Shown here one piece after another: positions 35,629 through 44,596 of a DNA stretch of 63,941 bases (the first letter of the stretch is position 1; every line of letters starts with the position of its first letter). The notes below the pieces were generated by a model. The model was not told the origin of the DNA. It worked only from the letters and a program-made list of their open reading frames with translations, and made no database searches. Made by a program: the position numbers and the translations under genes. Source of the DNA: Bacteroidota bacterium (lineage in GTDB: Bacteria; Bacteroidota; Bacteroidia; 2-12-FULL-35-15); NCBI GenBank assembly GCA_016707685.1, contig JADJHE010000025.1, positions 1-63,941 of the forward strand, in the 5' to 3' direction.

Positions 35629-36437
35629 TCATATTAGTTCCTCTAATATCCAACTTCCAAGTTTTTTGAGCATACAAATTGAATCGTGCAACGACTCAAT
35701 TTTATTACTTTTGAAAGAGAGGTATCTTAAATTTTTGAGTTTGTAAATTTCTTTAGGAATTTCAAACAATGAATTGTTATCTAAAATTAATGCTTCTAAA
35801 CTGCTTATTTTGCCTATTTCTGCTGGAACTTTTTTTAATCCACACATCGCCAAGGTTAAGCTTTTGAGCTTTTTGAATTCGCCAAAAGAGCTTGGCAGTG
35901 TATCCAGTTTTGTATTAAAGATTAATAATTCATCAAGACTTTTTAAATAGCCAATTGAATTTGGAAAATAGAAGGTATCTGCTTTGTTATTTTGAATTTC
36001 GATGGTTTTTAGTCGGCCTAAATACGCAATTTCAAAAGGCAATGAATCCAATTTTGCTCCTTGCAATTTCAATTCGGTAAGTTGTTCAAAATTGCTAAAG
36101 CCTTTGGGTAAGATGTGATTTCATTTCCAATGCAGGCAAAATAAAATAAGTTTACTAACGATGTAATCTCTTGCGGCAATTGAGTAAGGTTGTTTGCTGT
36201 CATTTGCAAAACTTGAACCTCCGTAAGTTTTGTAATTTTTGGTTGAAGTTTAGGATCAATTGCTTGATACTCCAACTTTAATTTATAGACAATTTTTGGA
36301 TCTTTTAGAGCATCCTTTAAATTGGTGTATATTTCACCCGGTGGACCATATTTGTCAAATGCATCGCGCTCTTCCTGTGCAAAAATACTTGTTGTAAGTA
36401 CAGCTAATAAAAACAATAAGAGGCTTTGAATCTTCAT
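35629..36437 (-). CDS. Secreted leucine-rich-repeat protein, one frameshift near 36110
   Basis: Joined length about 268 aa. Signal peptide MKIQSLLLFLLAVLTTSIFAQ, then LRRs such as VQVLQMTANNLTQLPQEITS, LTELKLQGAKLDSLPFEIAY, LDELLIFNTKLDTLPSSFGE and LEALILDNNSLFEIPKEIYK. The first frame runs off after GNEITSYP; the second resumes LPKGFSNFEQ with one base missing near 36110. Probably a binding protein in the envelope. Lies 4 bp downstream of the GH18-like gene. Confidence 0.8.
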
Positions 36438-36441
36438 AAGT

Positions 36442-39400
36442 TTAGTTCAGTAATAACTTGGAGTAGCTCGTTTTCGAATCTACTTTCAAGCTAATGATAT
36501 ACAATCCTGAAGCTAAATTTAATTGATTTTTATCAATATTAAAAGTGTAATTTCCTATTTCTTGATTTTTTGTTCCTTGTAATCTGATTTCTTTTCCGAG
36601 AGCATCAAATAATTTTAATTCAACAGCAGCAGCACTTGTTAAGTTATAACTGATGGTGGTTTGTTCTGTGAATGGATTTGGGTAAACCGACAAATTAAAT
36701 GCCGATGCTAAATCACTTATGCTTGTAGGGATAACAACGAGTTGGCCATCACTACTACTTATGCTTGATTGCAAGCCAGCACCATCTTCTGATTTTACAT
36801 TGATAAAATACAATTGATTATTAGTTAATGCTAATCCTGTATGAGTGATGGCGGTATTTAAATTTGCGCTTGTCCAGTTTACAACATCCGTTGCGCCTGC
36901 TGTTGTTCCAATACTATACCAGTATTTTATGATAGCCGAATTTGTATCAATGCAGGTACTCCAGTTTGCAGATAGCTGCGTTAATGAATACGTTGTATCG
37001 ATATCATTGCTTATTCCATCAATCACAAGTGGAGTAGAAGCAGCAGTCCAATCGATGTTTACATCTTGTGATGCTACACTTGATAAATTACCAGCTGCAT
37101 CTTTGGTGATTGATTTTACTCTGCAAGATGGTTGTGTGGGCGAAGCATTTTCGTGGCGAACATCATTTGTTGCAGCGCTGCCAACTGTAACAGTTACACT
37201 TGGTAAACGGGAGCGGTATACTTTTAAATCGTTTACCATGTAATCGCAATTTCCGCTACGGAACGAAATTGCATTTCCAGTTGTTAGGAAACTCGGATCG
37301 GTCCAAGTACCGATAAATACATCATTTTGATACACATCCATTTTTCCTGTAGTACGGTCATACAAAATTTTATAATCGTACCATTGATTTGCAACAATGG
37401 TCATTGGAACCGAACTCATTAATGTAAATGTATTGTTTACTACTTTATAAAATTCACAAACACTTTGATCTACTCTGAACCAAACAAAATAGGAGTTACC
37501 TCTGTTGGTTTGTGTTGCATCATCACAAAAGAAATGGAAACCAGCACGTCTGTTTGTTCCTGTACCATTAATTTTTCCTTGCCAATTGTATAAATAGCGG
37601 TTCGATAAATTTTGAGTTAATGGTGCCCAAATATTGGTGTTTGCATTTGTTTGATCCGATTGTTGCAAATAACCTCCGTTGATGGTCCACGTTCCCACTT
37701 GATTGGTCCAATCGGGATGAATGGCTACATCAAAATTATCGCTAAAAAATCCACGCGTATTGTTTGCTCTCCATTCAGTTCCGGTATTCTCCAATACTTG
37801 GTAAAAACTTTTTTCAATGCCTGTTCCACCTGAATTATCGCTATCAGTAAAACTCGCAGTAAAGTTTGTTGTTTGCCATGTAGTAGGAGCACTTACCAAA
37901 GTAGTTGGTAAAGTATTATCGATGGTGCAATTCCAGATTGCTTGCCAGCCACTCGCTACCGTTCCGTTGTCGGATTTAAATTTGATGGTCAATGCACCAC
38001 CTGTAGATGTTACTGTTCCGGGTGAAGTTGTTCCATGATAAAATCCGATTAAAGGAGCAGCAGTGGTGTTCCCATTGTAAATCCAAAGCGTATCATAATT
38101 TACTTCTGTATTAAAACTCGAAAAGTTTAATGAAACATTCGATGCGCCTGTTGGTGCAATGGTGTAAGTATAGGTTTCGTTGTCGTAATAATTTCGATTC
38201 GGTCCCCCCATATCATAAATGGTATCGGTACAAGGAACAACTGCACAATCCGAAAATTTATCACGAATTAAATTCCAAAAATCGTTGTAGCCATTGTCGT
38301 ATCCCAGTGCCCAAATCCCAATTCCACCAATACCACGTTGATTCACAATATCGAATCGTTTCCCCATCGAATAAGCATCATCTATAAAACACTGCCACGG
38401 TGTTCCTGTGCGTGTAGATGGAAACCAGGGTGAAAAACTATTTGCATCCCAATTACGTGTATTGTAATAACCATTTGCATTGGTACGGAATGTTAAATAC
38501 GTTACGGTGTTCGTACTTCCTGTTGTAGCCGATGGAATAGTGGATGCAGAAGCAGTAGCCCATTCGCGACCATAATAGGGTAATCCTAATAATAATTTAT
38601 TTTTTGATGCTCCTTGTTTTAAGTAATAGGTAATTGATTTGGTTAATGTTTGATTGTACGATGTTTCAAAATTATACAATGGTGCTTCTGGACCAGCATT
38701 AGAGCTACCGCTCCAGTAATAATCGTAACCCATGATGATAAATAAATCTACATAGGTATTTAAAGCAGCCATGTCGAATGAGCCACTCCAATCGACTGCA
38801 TACAAGGCAATGCTAATTTCTGAACCGGCTATTGCTGCATGCATTTGAGTACATAAATTATTCATGAAGGCTGTGAAAGGAACTTTGTGTGATGCCCCCA
38901 TACCTTCAAAATCAATGTTTACACCCTTTGCATTTCTACTTTGAACAGCAGAAATTAAATTGGTAATAAGCGTTTGTTGCGCAGTGGTGTTTCCTAAAAA
39001 AGTGGTTAAGTCTGTTGCACCAAATAAGGTTACACACAAGGTAACATTTACTCCATTTGCTTGTGCATCCGATACAACTGTTGCAGTACTCCAATTATGT
39101 GTTGTAATTGCATTTCCGTTTGCTGGATTTACTTCATACGAAAAATAACATAAATCGCTCAAGCCATTCCAATCGTAATTGCTTTGTAAACCATTTTGCC
39201 AATAGGGATGCCAACCATACACACGCTTTTGCAAGTTACAAGCTCTGTTATCTTTTAAACGAAGTGTTTTATTGCTTCCTGTTGTAAATGCTCTCAAACT
39301 GTCCCATTGAGCATCCGTTTCTAAATTGTAATTAGCGTATTTTTCGGCTTCCGTTTGATGAATTGAACGATGCATAGTATCGTGCTCAAATACATACTCT

Positions 39401-39525
39401 TTGTATTCATTGCTATTTATTTCCGATTCATCCATGTAAAATGACGAAACAGTTACAACTTTATTTTGTTGAGCAATTGCGGTACTTGCGAGTAATAAGA
39501 AAGTAAATAAATTTAGTTTTCTCAT
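36442..39525 (-). CDS. T9SS-exported GH18-like glycoside hydrolase with CUB and jelly-roll modules
   Basis: 1,027 aa. Signal peptide to AIAQ (about 19); GH18 barrel at about 100-430 with KGVNIDFEGM near 206 (D-x-E catalytic pair; the first Asp of DxxDxDxE is not conserved, as in some spore-type GH18) and FIIMGYDYYWSG; a CUB-like module (about 440-535); a jelly-roll or LamG-like module (about 580-770, GTEWRANN..FFSDNFD to NDLKVYRSR); fibronectin-like stretch; T9SS type A tail (SVYPNPFTEQTTISYNL...GLYIISLK). Targets could be chitin or peptidoglycan. Its start overlaps the amidase stop by 4 bp (ATGA). Confidence 0.88.
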   Translation of the reverse strand: MRKLNLFTFLLLASTAIAQQNKVVTVSSFYMDESEINSNEYKEYVFEHDTMHRSIHQTEAEKYANYNLETDAQWDSLRAFTTGSNKTLRLKDNRACNLQKRVYGWHPYWQNGLQSNYDWNGLSDLCYFSYEVNPANGNAITTHNWSTATVVSDAQANGVNVTLCVTLFGATDLTTFLGNTTAQQTLITNLISAVQSRNAKGVNIDFEGMGASHKVPFTAFMNNLCTQMHAAIAGSEISIALYAVDWSGSFDMAALNTYVDLFIIMGYDYYWSGSSNAGPEAPLYNFETSYNQTLTKSITYYLKQGASKNKLLLGLPYYGREWATASASTIPSATTGSTNTVTYLTFRTNANGYYNTRNWDANSFSPWFPSTRTGTPWQCFIDDAYSMGKRFDIVNQRGIGGIGIWALGYDNGYNDFWNLIRDKFSDCAVVPCTDTIYDMGGPNRNYYDNETYTYTIAPTGASNVSLNFSSFNTEVNYDTLWIYNGNTTAAPLIGFYHGTTSPGTVTSTGGALTIKFKSDNGTVASGWQAIWNCTIDNTLPTTLVSAPTTWQTTNFTASFTDSDNSGGTGIEKSFYQVLENTGTEWRANNTRGFFSDNFDVAIHPDWTNQVGTWTINGGYLQQSDQTNANTNIWAPLTQNLSNRYLYNWQGKINGTGTNRRAGFHFFCDDATQTNRGNSYFVWFRVDQSVCEFYKVVNNTFTLMSSVPMTIVANQWYDYKILYDRTTGKMDVYQNDVFIGTWTDPSFLTTGNAISFRSGNCDYMVNDLKVYRSRLPSVTVTVGSAATNDVRHENASPTQPSCRVKSITKDAAGNLSSVASQDVNIDWTAASTPLVIDGISNDIDTTYSLTQLSANWSTCIDTNSAIIKYWYSIGTTAGATDVVNWTSANLNTAITHTGLALTNNQLYFINVKSEDGAGLQSSISSSDGQLVVIPTSISDLASAFNLSVYPNPFTEQTTISYNLTSAAAVELKLFDALGKEIRLQGTKNQEIGNYTFNIDKNQLNLASGLYIISLKVDSKTSYSKLLLN

Positions 39526-42500
39526 TTTAAAATTACTTTTGTTGTTGTTACTTCTTCGTTTACCATCAATTTCAAAAAGTACATTCCTTTCGATAAGCCC
39601 AATTCATTTGCATTGATTGCAATTTGGTGTTTGCCAACGCTTTGATTTTTATTCGAATAAAGTTGAATTTGTTTTCCCAATACATCAACCAATTCAATTT
39701 TTACAATTGCATTTTCTGTTAATGAAAACGTAAGTGTTGTTGCATTTGTAAATGGATTAGGATAGATGTTGATTGCAGTTTCATTAGTAGTGTTTGCAAT
39801 GCTTGTTGGTGTTAAATCAACGGTTTGTCCATTGCTGGTATATACAGCAGAAATTAAACCTGCACCATTTTCGGCTTTCACGCTAAAGTAATAAGTTTGA
39901 CCATCAACGAGTGTTAATCCTGTATGTGTAACAGTTCTATTAAACCAATTATCTGTCCAGTTTACCACATCCGTTGCACCAGCGGTTGTACCTATTGCAT
40001 ACCAATATTTTGCTATAGCCGAATTGGTATCAACAGCTGCACTCCAGTTTGCAGATAAATCGGTAGCTGAATTAGTAAAAACAATATCAGCAGCTAATCC
40101 ATCATTGATGGTATCTACTGTTGTTGGTGGTGTCCAATCAACATTAATGTTTTCATAAAAGATAGCAGATAAATTGCCAGCTGAATCCGAACAAATAGAT
40201 TTAACTTTTGCAGAAAAAGTAGTTGGATTTGGATTTTGAAAGCGAATGTCATTTGTTGCTGCAGCACCAACAGTAATGTTAGCGCTAGCAACTGGACGAG
40301 AACGATACACTTTTAATTCATTGATTGCAAAATTCGCATTTCCACTTCGGAATGAAATGGCGTTACCCGTTGTATAAAAAGAAGCATCAGTAAAGCTTGT
40401 TGCTAATGCATTATCTCTGTACACATCTATTTTACCTGTAGTACGGTCATAGATTATTTTATAATCATACCATTGTCCAGCAGTTGTTGTGAATGGAATA
40501 TCTACTAACGGACTGCCAAACACATCGTTCACCACTTTGTAAATTTGCAATTTTGCATCATCTACTCTGAACCAAACAAAATAAGAGTTACCACGATTTG
40601 CTAAACTTCCATTATCGCAAAAGAAATGAAATCCAGCTCTACGTGTTGTTCCTGCACCATCAATTTTTCCATAAAAATTATACAAATACTTGTTAGATAA
40701 ACTTTGGTTCAATGTTGCATAAATATTTGTATTCCCATTTGTTTCATCCGTTTGTGTAAGAGAAGCATTCGCGATTGCCCATGTTCCTTGATTACTTGTC
40801 CAATCGGGGTGAATAGCAAAATCAAAATTGTCGGCAAAAAATCCATTGTTTGCATTTGCTCTCCATTCGGTTCCATTAAAATCAATTACTTGGTAATAAC
40901 TTTTTTCTAATCCACTGCCGCCCACATTGTCAGCATCGGTGAATGTTGCTGTAAAGTTGGCTGTTTCCCAACTATTAGGTGTGTTTACCAATGTGGTTGG
41001 AGCAATGTTATCAGTTGGAGGAGGAGTGGACACATTGCTTGTATAATTGGCTACCCAGCCAGGAGCAGTTGTTGCACAATCACTTCTAAATTCTAATAAT
41101 AAGGATCCACCGCTAGAGCTGACTACGCCTGGTGAGTTTGTTCCAGTATATTGTCCGATGAGAGGAGCTGCAGTTGTTGCACCATCGTAAATGAATAAAT
41201 AATCCCAATTTAATTCGGTGTTGAAAGAAGTAAAGTTCAATGTGATGGATGTTGCGCCAGCAGGTTGAATCAATGTTAAAATGCGTTCATCGTTAGCATA
41301 GTTGGCTGCCGCTAAACCACTATCATAAAAATTGCCCGTTGCAGCAGTTACGGTATTGATGGTAGGAGCATTGTTGATGAGTAAATAATATTTTGCCCAG
41401 TTCCAATTTGGTCCTGGATCGGTATGTGTTTGGTTGGCGAACATTTGATGACCTTTAATTTTTGTACAACCACCCAATAAACAACTGGAATACCCACCAG
41501 AACAACCTGGTCCGAAATACGTACGCAATGGATTGATACCATAACCGCTATTACAAATGTCTCGAACTAGAGCAGCAGATGATGTGTACATTGCATTGGT
41601 ATACCACGATGCATTGTTGATGTAACCTTCATGCTCCAATCCAATTGTGTATGGATTTTCGGAACCCACATGCCATGCTTTAGCCGATTCCGGTACCATT
41701 TGTGTTACTTGTCCATCGCTTGAGCGTAATACATAATGTGCCGAAACACCAGCTGCACAGTTTTGAAACCAGGAGATACAGCCTGCATACGATCCTTGCA
41801 CGGTATGAATGGTAACAGCGGAGATGGCTGTACCAGAGCGTGAACTATAGTTACAGCTTGCAGCTGCGTTATAAATTGCCGGACCATAATCAGCAGATAG
41901 TGGAGAGCGATTTAAATTGGGTGTAAAGTAATTTCCATTTCTATCGTATACACTTTCATCGGTTACGGTAATGCTTTGTGAACTTAGAATCAAATAATCC
42001 ACTTCACCAAAAATGGCAGTGTAATCAATGATGTGATTCGGGAAATTAAATTGTTGCTGGTAATCTGCATTTTTAAGGAAATCGAAATAACCATACAATT
42101 GAGCATTCATTGCATATTGCTGTCCTATTGTTCCTGAAGGTAATTCACTCAACATCATAAATACAGGAATGTAATCTTTCATGTTGTTACCAGAGATACT
42201 CATGTTCACCATCAAAGAATCAAACGCATCGGCATATGCCATAATGTTAATTGCAGGGTTATTGATGATGTCTAGCTCCGTATAATTGGTCAGTTGTGTA
42301 ATTAAGGTAAGGTTGTCGTAAAAATAATCTTGTCCATTCAAGGTCAAGCCCATTACTCCATACGCATTGGGCATTCCATTACAACTCTCGGAAGCAGCGG
42401 ATGCATGCGTAATGTGTGTAAAGCGTGTATTGTTAAATGCTACAGCTTCTAATATACCTTTAGGAATTGCAGGGAACTGTTGATAGGCAGCATTGAATAA

Positions 42501-42587
42501 GTTGGTATAGGGATTTTGAACGATTTCTGTTGAATAGGAAAAGTTCATGCATAGAAATGCAAGAAAAAGTAGTAGTAGTTTTTTCAT
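39522..42587 (-). CDS. T9SS-exported N-acetylmuramoyl-L-alanine amidase (Amidase_2) with shared accessory modules
   Basis: 1,021 aa. Signal peptide (LLLLFLAFLCMNFSYS). Residues about 25-245 resemble a lysozyme-like fold (IPKGILEAVAFNNTRFTHI, NAYGVMGL) but the usual catalytic Glu-Ser is not seen. Amidase_2 at about 250-395: AVTIHTVQGSYAG, AHYVLRSSDGQV, AWHVGSENPYTIGLEHEG, and GHQMFANQTHTDPGPNW zinc ligands. Then CUB-like (about 420-515), jelly-roll (about 570-765) and a T9SS type A tail (NIYPNPFTNATTLTFSL), all closely resembling the GH18-like neighbour. Cleaves the peptide stem from muramic acid. A TATCTTTG box is 24 bp upstream. Confidence 0.92.
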   Translation of the reverse strand: MKKLLLLFLAFLCMNFSYSTEIVQNPYTNLFNAAYQQFPAIPKGILEAVAFNNTRFTHITHASAASESCNGMPNAYGVMGLTLNGQDYFYDNLTLITQLTNYTELDIINNPAINIMAYADAFDSLMVNMSISGNNMKDYIPVFMMLSELPSGTIGQQYAMNAQLYGYFDFLKNADYQQQFNFPNHIIDYTAIFGEVDYLILSSQSITVTDESVYDRNGNYFTPNLNRSPLSADYGPAIYNAAASCNYSSRSGTAISAVTIHTVQGSYAGCISWFQNCAAGVSAHYVLRSSDGQVTQMVPESAKAWHVGSENPYTIGLEHEGYINNASWYTNAMYTSSAALVRDICNSGYGINPLRTYFGPGCSGGYSSCLLGGCTKIKGHQMFANQTHTDPGPNWNWAKYYLLINNAPTINTVTAATGNFYDSGLAAANYANDERILTLIQPAGATSITLNFTSFNTELNWDYLFIYDGATTAAPLIGQYTGTNSPGVVSSSGGSLLLEFRSDCATTAPGWVANYTSNVSTPPPTDNIAPTTLVNTPNSWETANFTATFTDADNVGGSGLEKSYYQVIDFNGTEWRANANNGFFADNFDFAIHPDWTSNQGTWAIANASLTQTDETNGNTNIYATLNQSLSNKYLYNFYGKIDGAGTTRRAGFHFFCDNGSLANRGNSYFVWFRVDDAKLQIYKVVNDVFGSPLVDIPFTTTAGQWYDYKIIYDRTTGKIDVYRDNALATSFTDASFYTTGNAISFRSGNANFAINELKVYRSRPVASANITVGAAATNDIRFQNPNPTTFSAKVKSICSDSAGNLSAIFYENINVDWTPPTTVDTINDGLAADIVFTNSATDLSANWSAAVDTNSAIAKYWYAIGTTAGATDVVNWTDNWFNRTVTHTGLTLVDGQTYYFSVKAENGAGLISAVYTSNGQTVDLTPTSIANTTNETAINIYPNPFTNATTLTFSLTENAIVKIELVDVLGKQIQLYSNKNQSVGKHQIAINANELGLSKGMYFLKLMVNEEVTTTKVILK

Positions 42588-42610
42588 CTCGTCTGATTTT
42601 TAATCTATCT

Positions 42611-42618
42611 CAAAGATA
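42611..42618 (-). promoter_or_regulatory. -7 box of the cell-wall hydrolase operon
   Basis: TATCTTTG on the minus strand (CAAAGATA as printed), 24 bp before the ATG at 42587. Confidence 0.5.
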
Positions 42619-42673
42619 AAAAAAAGCACGAAACGGGAAAGCAATTGTTGATTTCTTTAGACTGAAAATCGGA

Positions 42674-43087
42674 CTATTTTTTTCCCTCAGCCAATTTCCA
42701 TGCAATAAATGCCATAGGAATATAGGCAACACTTAAATCCAGAATTGTAAACCAGGTTGGAGATGGCAGCATTACAATATTGATGATACCACCTAGTAAA
42801 TACCAAGCACCAATTCCCAAAGCAAATTTCATTTTATGATTGAGTACTATTTTTGCAGTAATAAATGCACCCAATAAAGTCCCTAATGCATGTGCAAGAA
42901 ATGGCATAATAAAATGTTTTGGTTCAAACAAATGCAAGGATGCTTTTAATCCTTCCATCGTGGTTACATCTGCTCCTGCTGGTGGAGCAATGAGTGAACT
43001 ACTAATCATAATGATTCCCATGTTTAACATACCACCAGCTAATATTCCTATGATGACAGCTAAAATATTTCTTCCAATTGAATTCAT
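42674..43087 (-). CDS. Conserved four-helix membrane protein
   Basis: 137 aa. Membrane helices at ILAVIIGILAGGMLNMGIIM, FLAHALGTLLGAFITAKIVL, ALGIGAWYLLGGIINIVML and LDLSVAYIPMAFIAWKLA. An Ala/Gly-rich small-molecule-transporter look, but no family motif is recognised beyond resemblance to uncharacterised Bacteroidota proteins. It is 5 bp downstream of the GNAT gene. Function unknown. Confidence 0.75.
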   Translation of the reverse strand: MNSIGRNILAVIIGILAGGMLNMGIIMISSSLIAPPAGADVTTMEGLKASLHLFEPKHFIMPFLAHALGTLLGAFITAKIVLNHKMKFALGIGAWYLLGGIINIVMLPSPTWFTILDLSVAYIPMAFIAWKLAEGKK

Positions 43088-43092
43088 CGTTT

Positions 43093-43635
43093 TTATTTTG
43101 TTAAATGTTTTTCATTTCGTTTAGCATAAAATGCTAAGCTGATAAATTTACCGTTTTTAAGTTCGCATTCTTTTAATGTGCCTTCGTATTCAAAATCAAG
43201 TTTAGTCATTGCTTTTTTGCAATTCTCATTTTCTGATTCTACCACACCTTCAATACGGTGCAAGTCGAGTTCATTAAAGCCATATTCACAAATAATAGGC
43301 ATCACCTCTTTCATAATTCCTTTGCCCCAGTGATCTGGCAATAACGAAAAACTATATTTCTGCTTTTTATGTTCTTTTTCTAAACTGTTTAATCCTCCTG
43401 CACCATAAAAAATGGAATTGTCCAAGGAACAAACGGCCCACCAAATTCCTGTCCCATTTTTTTCTAGTTCTTCAAAAAATGCTAATTGTTTTTTTGTTTC
43501 TTCCAAAGATGTATAGCTTACTCCGTAATAGGGAATAACATCGGGGTGGGAGAGACCTAAAAATACATTTTCTAAATCGGAAGGGTTAAATTGTCGAAGT
43601 AAAAAACGTTCTGTTGTTAATGTTGGAAATTTCAT
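43093..43635 (-). CDS. GNAT-family acetyltransferase (RimJ/RimL-like)
   Basis: 180 aa. LTTERFLLRQFNPSDLENVF, HPDVIPYYGVSY, GAGGLNSLEKEHKKQKYSFS, LLPDHWGKGIMKEVM (the acetyl-CoA loop), LHRIEGVVESENENCKKAM and LDFEYEGTLKECELKNG. It fits the Acetyltransf_3 group that acetylates ribosomal proteins or small molecules. Substrate unknown. Confidence 0.88.
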   Translation of the reverse strand: MKFPTLTTERFLLRQFNPSDLENVFLGLSHPDVIPYYGVSYTSLEETKKQLAFFEELEKNGTGIWWAVCSLDNSIFYGAGGLNSLEKEHKKQKYSFSLLPDHWGKGIMKEVMPIICEYGFNELDLHRIEGVVESENENCKKAMTKLDFEYEGTLKECELKNGKFISLAFYAKRNEKHLTK

Positions 43636-43656
43636 GATTTACATGCTTGATGTTTA

Positions 43657-44046
43657 TTATTTTAATCGCTCCAACACTCCTTTTCGTTTGACAATGTTTT
43701 TATAATCCCATTGAATGTCTCTCGATTTTTTAAGCCATCGTTTTAAATCTTTTGTGTTGACTTGTTCTAAAGTCGTATAACGAGCCTCAGCAGCTTTAAA
43801 ACTACCTTCATTATGTAATTCGGGTTCATCGAACGATTGTCCGCTCCAAAACAACAAACGTACATTGTTTTTTAATTTGCTATACTCCGCCACTGGATTA
43901 CCATCTAAAAACCAAACGGGATGTGCATGCCATATTTTATGTTCTGCTTCAGGTAATGCCTTACAAATTTCAAGGTAAAGTAAATCACAAATTGCTTTAT
44001 CCTCAGCAGTTAAAGCATTGTTATAGGATTGAATGTCTTTGTACAT
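43657..44046 (-). CDS. DUF1801 family protein
   Basis: 129 aa. Contains KALPEAEHKIWHAHPVWFLDGN, VAEYSKLKNNVRLLFWSGQS and YKNIVKRKGVLERLK, a YdhG-like fold. Function unknown; distantly related to frataxin-like YdhG/Fra proteins. It is upstream of the GNAT and membrane-protein genes on the same strand. Confidence 0.8.
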   Translation of the reverse strand: MYKDIQSYNNALTAEDKAICDLLYLEICKALPEAEHKIWHAHPVWFLDGNPVAEYSKLKNNVRLLFWSGQSFDEPELHNEGSFKAAEARYTTLEQVNTKDLKRWLKKSRDIQWDYKNIVKRKGVLERLK

Positions 44047-44159
44047 GTTAGAAATTGTCTCTATCCAAATGTACTTTAATTGGAGAATACCTGCAAGTTG
44101 AATATTCTATAATCTAAACAATTGGTTAACCTTTATTTTGAATTTCCATTTAAACAATT

Positions 44160-44167
44160 TAGATTTG
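44160..44167 (+). promoter_or_regulatory. -33/-7 promoter of the small secreted protein
   Basis: TAGATTTG is the -7 box. A TTTTG (-33 type) ends at 44140, leaving 19 bp between the two, the typical Bacteroidota spacing. The ATG is at 44197. Confidence 0.6.
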
Positions 44168-44196
44168 GAATACTGTTAAACTAAAAACTTTAAAAC

Positions 44197-44477
44197 ATGA
44201 AACTAAACAAACTATTTTTATCAGCAGCATTTTGCTAGTAACATCTATTGCAAGTGCGTTCACTATCGACTATTACAACAAAGATTCACAAAAGTACACC
44301 ATGGAAGTAAAATCGAATGGTTCTACTCAAAAGGTTGAATTTTCTGCATCTACAACAGGTGCAACATCTATTCAAACAAGTGCTTCAGAAGTTGAAATCA
44401 AAACTTCTTGCGGTTGGGTAAAAGTAAAAAATGGTGCAAAAATCACTATTAAAGATGGTTGTATTAAAGTTGAATAA
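44197..44477 (+). CDS. Small secreted protein with signal peptide, one frameshift at 44230
   Basis: About 93 aa when repaired. From the ATG at 44197: MKLNKLFLSAAF, then after one missing T in a T-run (44230-44233) LLVTSIASAFTIDYYNKDSQ. The mature part has YTMEVKSNGSTQKVEFSAST and a late VEIKTSCGWVKVKNGAK with one Cys. A strong promoter lies upstream and a terminator downstream, so it is a stand-alone highly expressed gene. Family not recognised. Confidence 0.75.
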
Positions 44478-44492
44478 TATTCAATCCTTTAT

Positions 44493-44523
44493 AAAAAAGC
44501 CCTGTATTCACAGGGCTTTTTTT
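44493..44523 (+). terminator. Intrinsic terminator
   Basis: GCCCTG (44499-44504), loop TATTCA, CAGGGC (44511-44516) followed by T7, with an A6 run before the stem. Confidence 0.85.
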
Positions 44524-44596
44524 ATGTTTTTATCTTTTCTGTAATTTTTATTTTTTATAATTAAGGTATTCAAAAATGAATGGAATTAGTTTCTCT

